DNA from: Trichodesmium sp. jk18x7bins.61
Lineage (GTDB): Bacteria > Cyanobacteriota > Cyanobacteriia > Cyanobacteriales > Microcoleaceae
Assembly: GCA_022822685.1 (NCBI GenBank)
Contig: JAJEAQ010000151.1
Coordinates: forward strand, 1 to 5,667
Direction of reading: 5' to 3'
DNA: 5,667 bases
Positions 5,425 to 5,667 of this stretch are shown in pieces. How positions within the stretch are numbered: position 1 is the stretch's first letter; every line of letters begins with the position of its first letter. Position numbers and translations under genes: made by a program. The notes under the pieces were generated by a model, which made no database searches, was not told the origin of the DNA, and saw only the letters and a program-made list of their open reading frames with translations.

Positions 5425-5478
5425 AAGCTGAACGTCAATGATCAGGATTGCTCAAAAAGGTAAGCGTGTAGAATTCAT
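5425..5478 (+). pseudogene. tnpB: tnpB remnant, 3' exon side
   Basis: Directly after the intron, AAGCTGAACGTC encodes KLNV, the usual continuation of the RuvC-II motif after the glutamate. A shifted frame then gives MIRIAQKGKR, resembling the TnpB stretch M-T-R-x-A-K-K-G-K-R. Joining 3233 to 5425 gives GTGACGGCAAAAGCTG, one base more than needed for VTEKL, so the catalytic Glu codon is out of frame or replaced by Ala. Similarity fades after about 5478. No zinc-ribbon cysteines or third RuvC aspartate are seen before the window ends. Confidence 0.6.
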
Positions 5479-5667
5479 TAAAACCACGTTAGCCAAGCCC
5501 AGGGGCAGCTACAAGCCCTACCAAATAAAAAAAAGAAGCCTCCAACCGATGACGGAGAAAAAAGCCACTCACCCCTACTAAAGCCTACAGACAGCTAAAA
5601 CTGCTCATCAAACGCAAGTTAAAACCCCACCATCCAGGAGAAAGAACACTCCTAAACCAGCACTAGC
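5479..5667. other. Unassigned 3' flank
   Basis: I recognise no gene here. The frame from ATG 5438 runs 47 codons to TAA 5579-5581 and ends in a basic, low-complexity peptide (IKKRSLQPMTEKK). Another frame after TGA 5549-5551 reads to TAG near the window end as a lysine/proline-rich peptide (AYRQLKLLIKRKLKPHH). Neither has a ribosome-binding site or known motif. The DNA is purine-rich on the + strand. It may be decayed tnpB, the element's right end or unrelated sequence. Confidence 0.4.

Overview
The window looks like an accessory, mobile-element-rich stretch of a cyanobacterial chromosome or plasmid. Three things point there: two perfect HIP1 octamers (GCGATCGC, 1260-1267 and 1782-1789) inside the one intact gene, a tnpB remnant of the kind common in filamentous cyanobacteria, and a group II intron whose 5' end, 3' end and maturase resemble the cyanobacterial/chloroplast-like class. 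All family assignments come from motif recognition in the sequence; no database search was run.

Layout, all on the + strand. (1) 1-197 is the 3' tail of a first group II intron, with a canonical 34-nt domain V and a domain VI with a bulged adenosine. (2) 198-407 is an intergenic stretch with one imperfect hairpin and a -10-like box. (3) 408-2054 is the only intact gene, a 548-residue protein of unknown function: a charged amphipathic N-terminus, a short segment resembling the DnaJ C-terminal beta domain, a long helical middle and a glycine-zipper-like hydrophobic segment. It is followed by a terminator-like hairpin. (4) 2169-2228 is a 60-nt imperfect palindrome just ahead of (5) 2321-3233, the front three quarters of a tnpB gene (IS200/IS605 family), broken by at least five frameshifts and one stop. 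(6) 3234-5424 is a second, complete-length but decayed group II intron inserted exactly in the codons for the second RuvC catalytic motif of tnpB. It carries a reverse transcriptase/maturase/HNH pseudogene (3694-5259). (7) From 5425 a few tnpB-like codons resume, followed by about 190 bases I cannot assign.

Together, the right two thirds is a nested fossil: an IS605-type element invaded by a retrohoming intron, after which both decayed. The intron still shows exon-binding sites matching its 5' exon and a good domain VI, but its domain V has lost a catalytic-triad base and its GNRA loop, and its protein has six in-frame stops and two frameshifts. It is therefore probably immobile and probably cannot splice. 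A GC-rich small repeat occurs in parts in both introns. The most plausible undescribed item is the 548-residue protein; the other signals are remnants of known element types.
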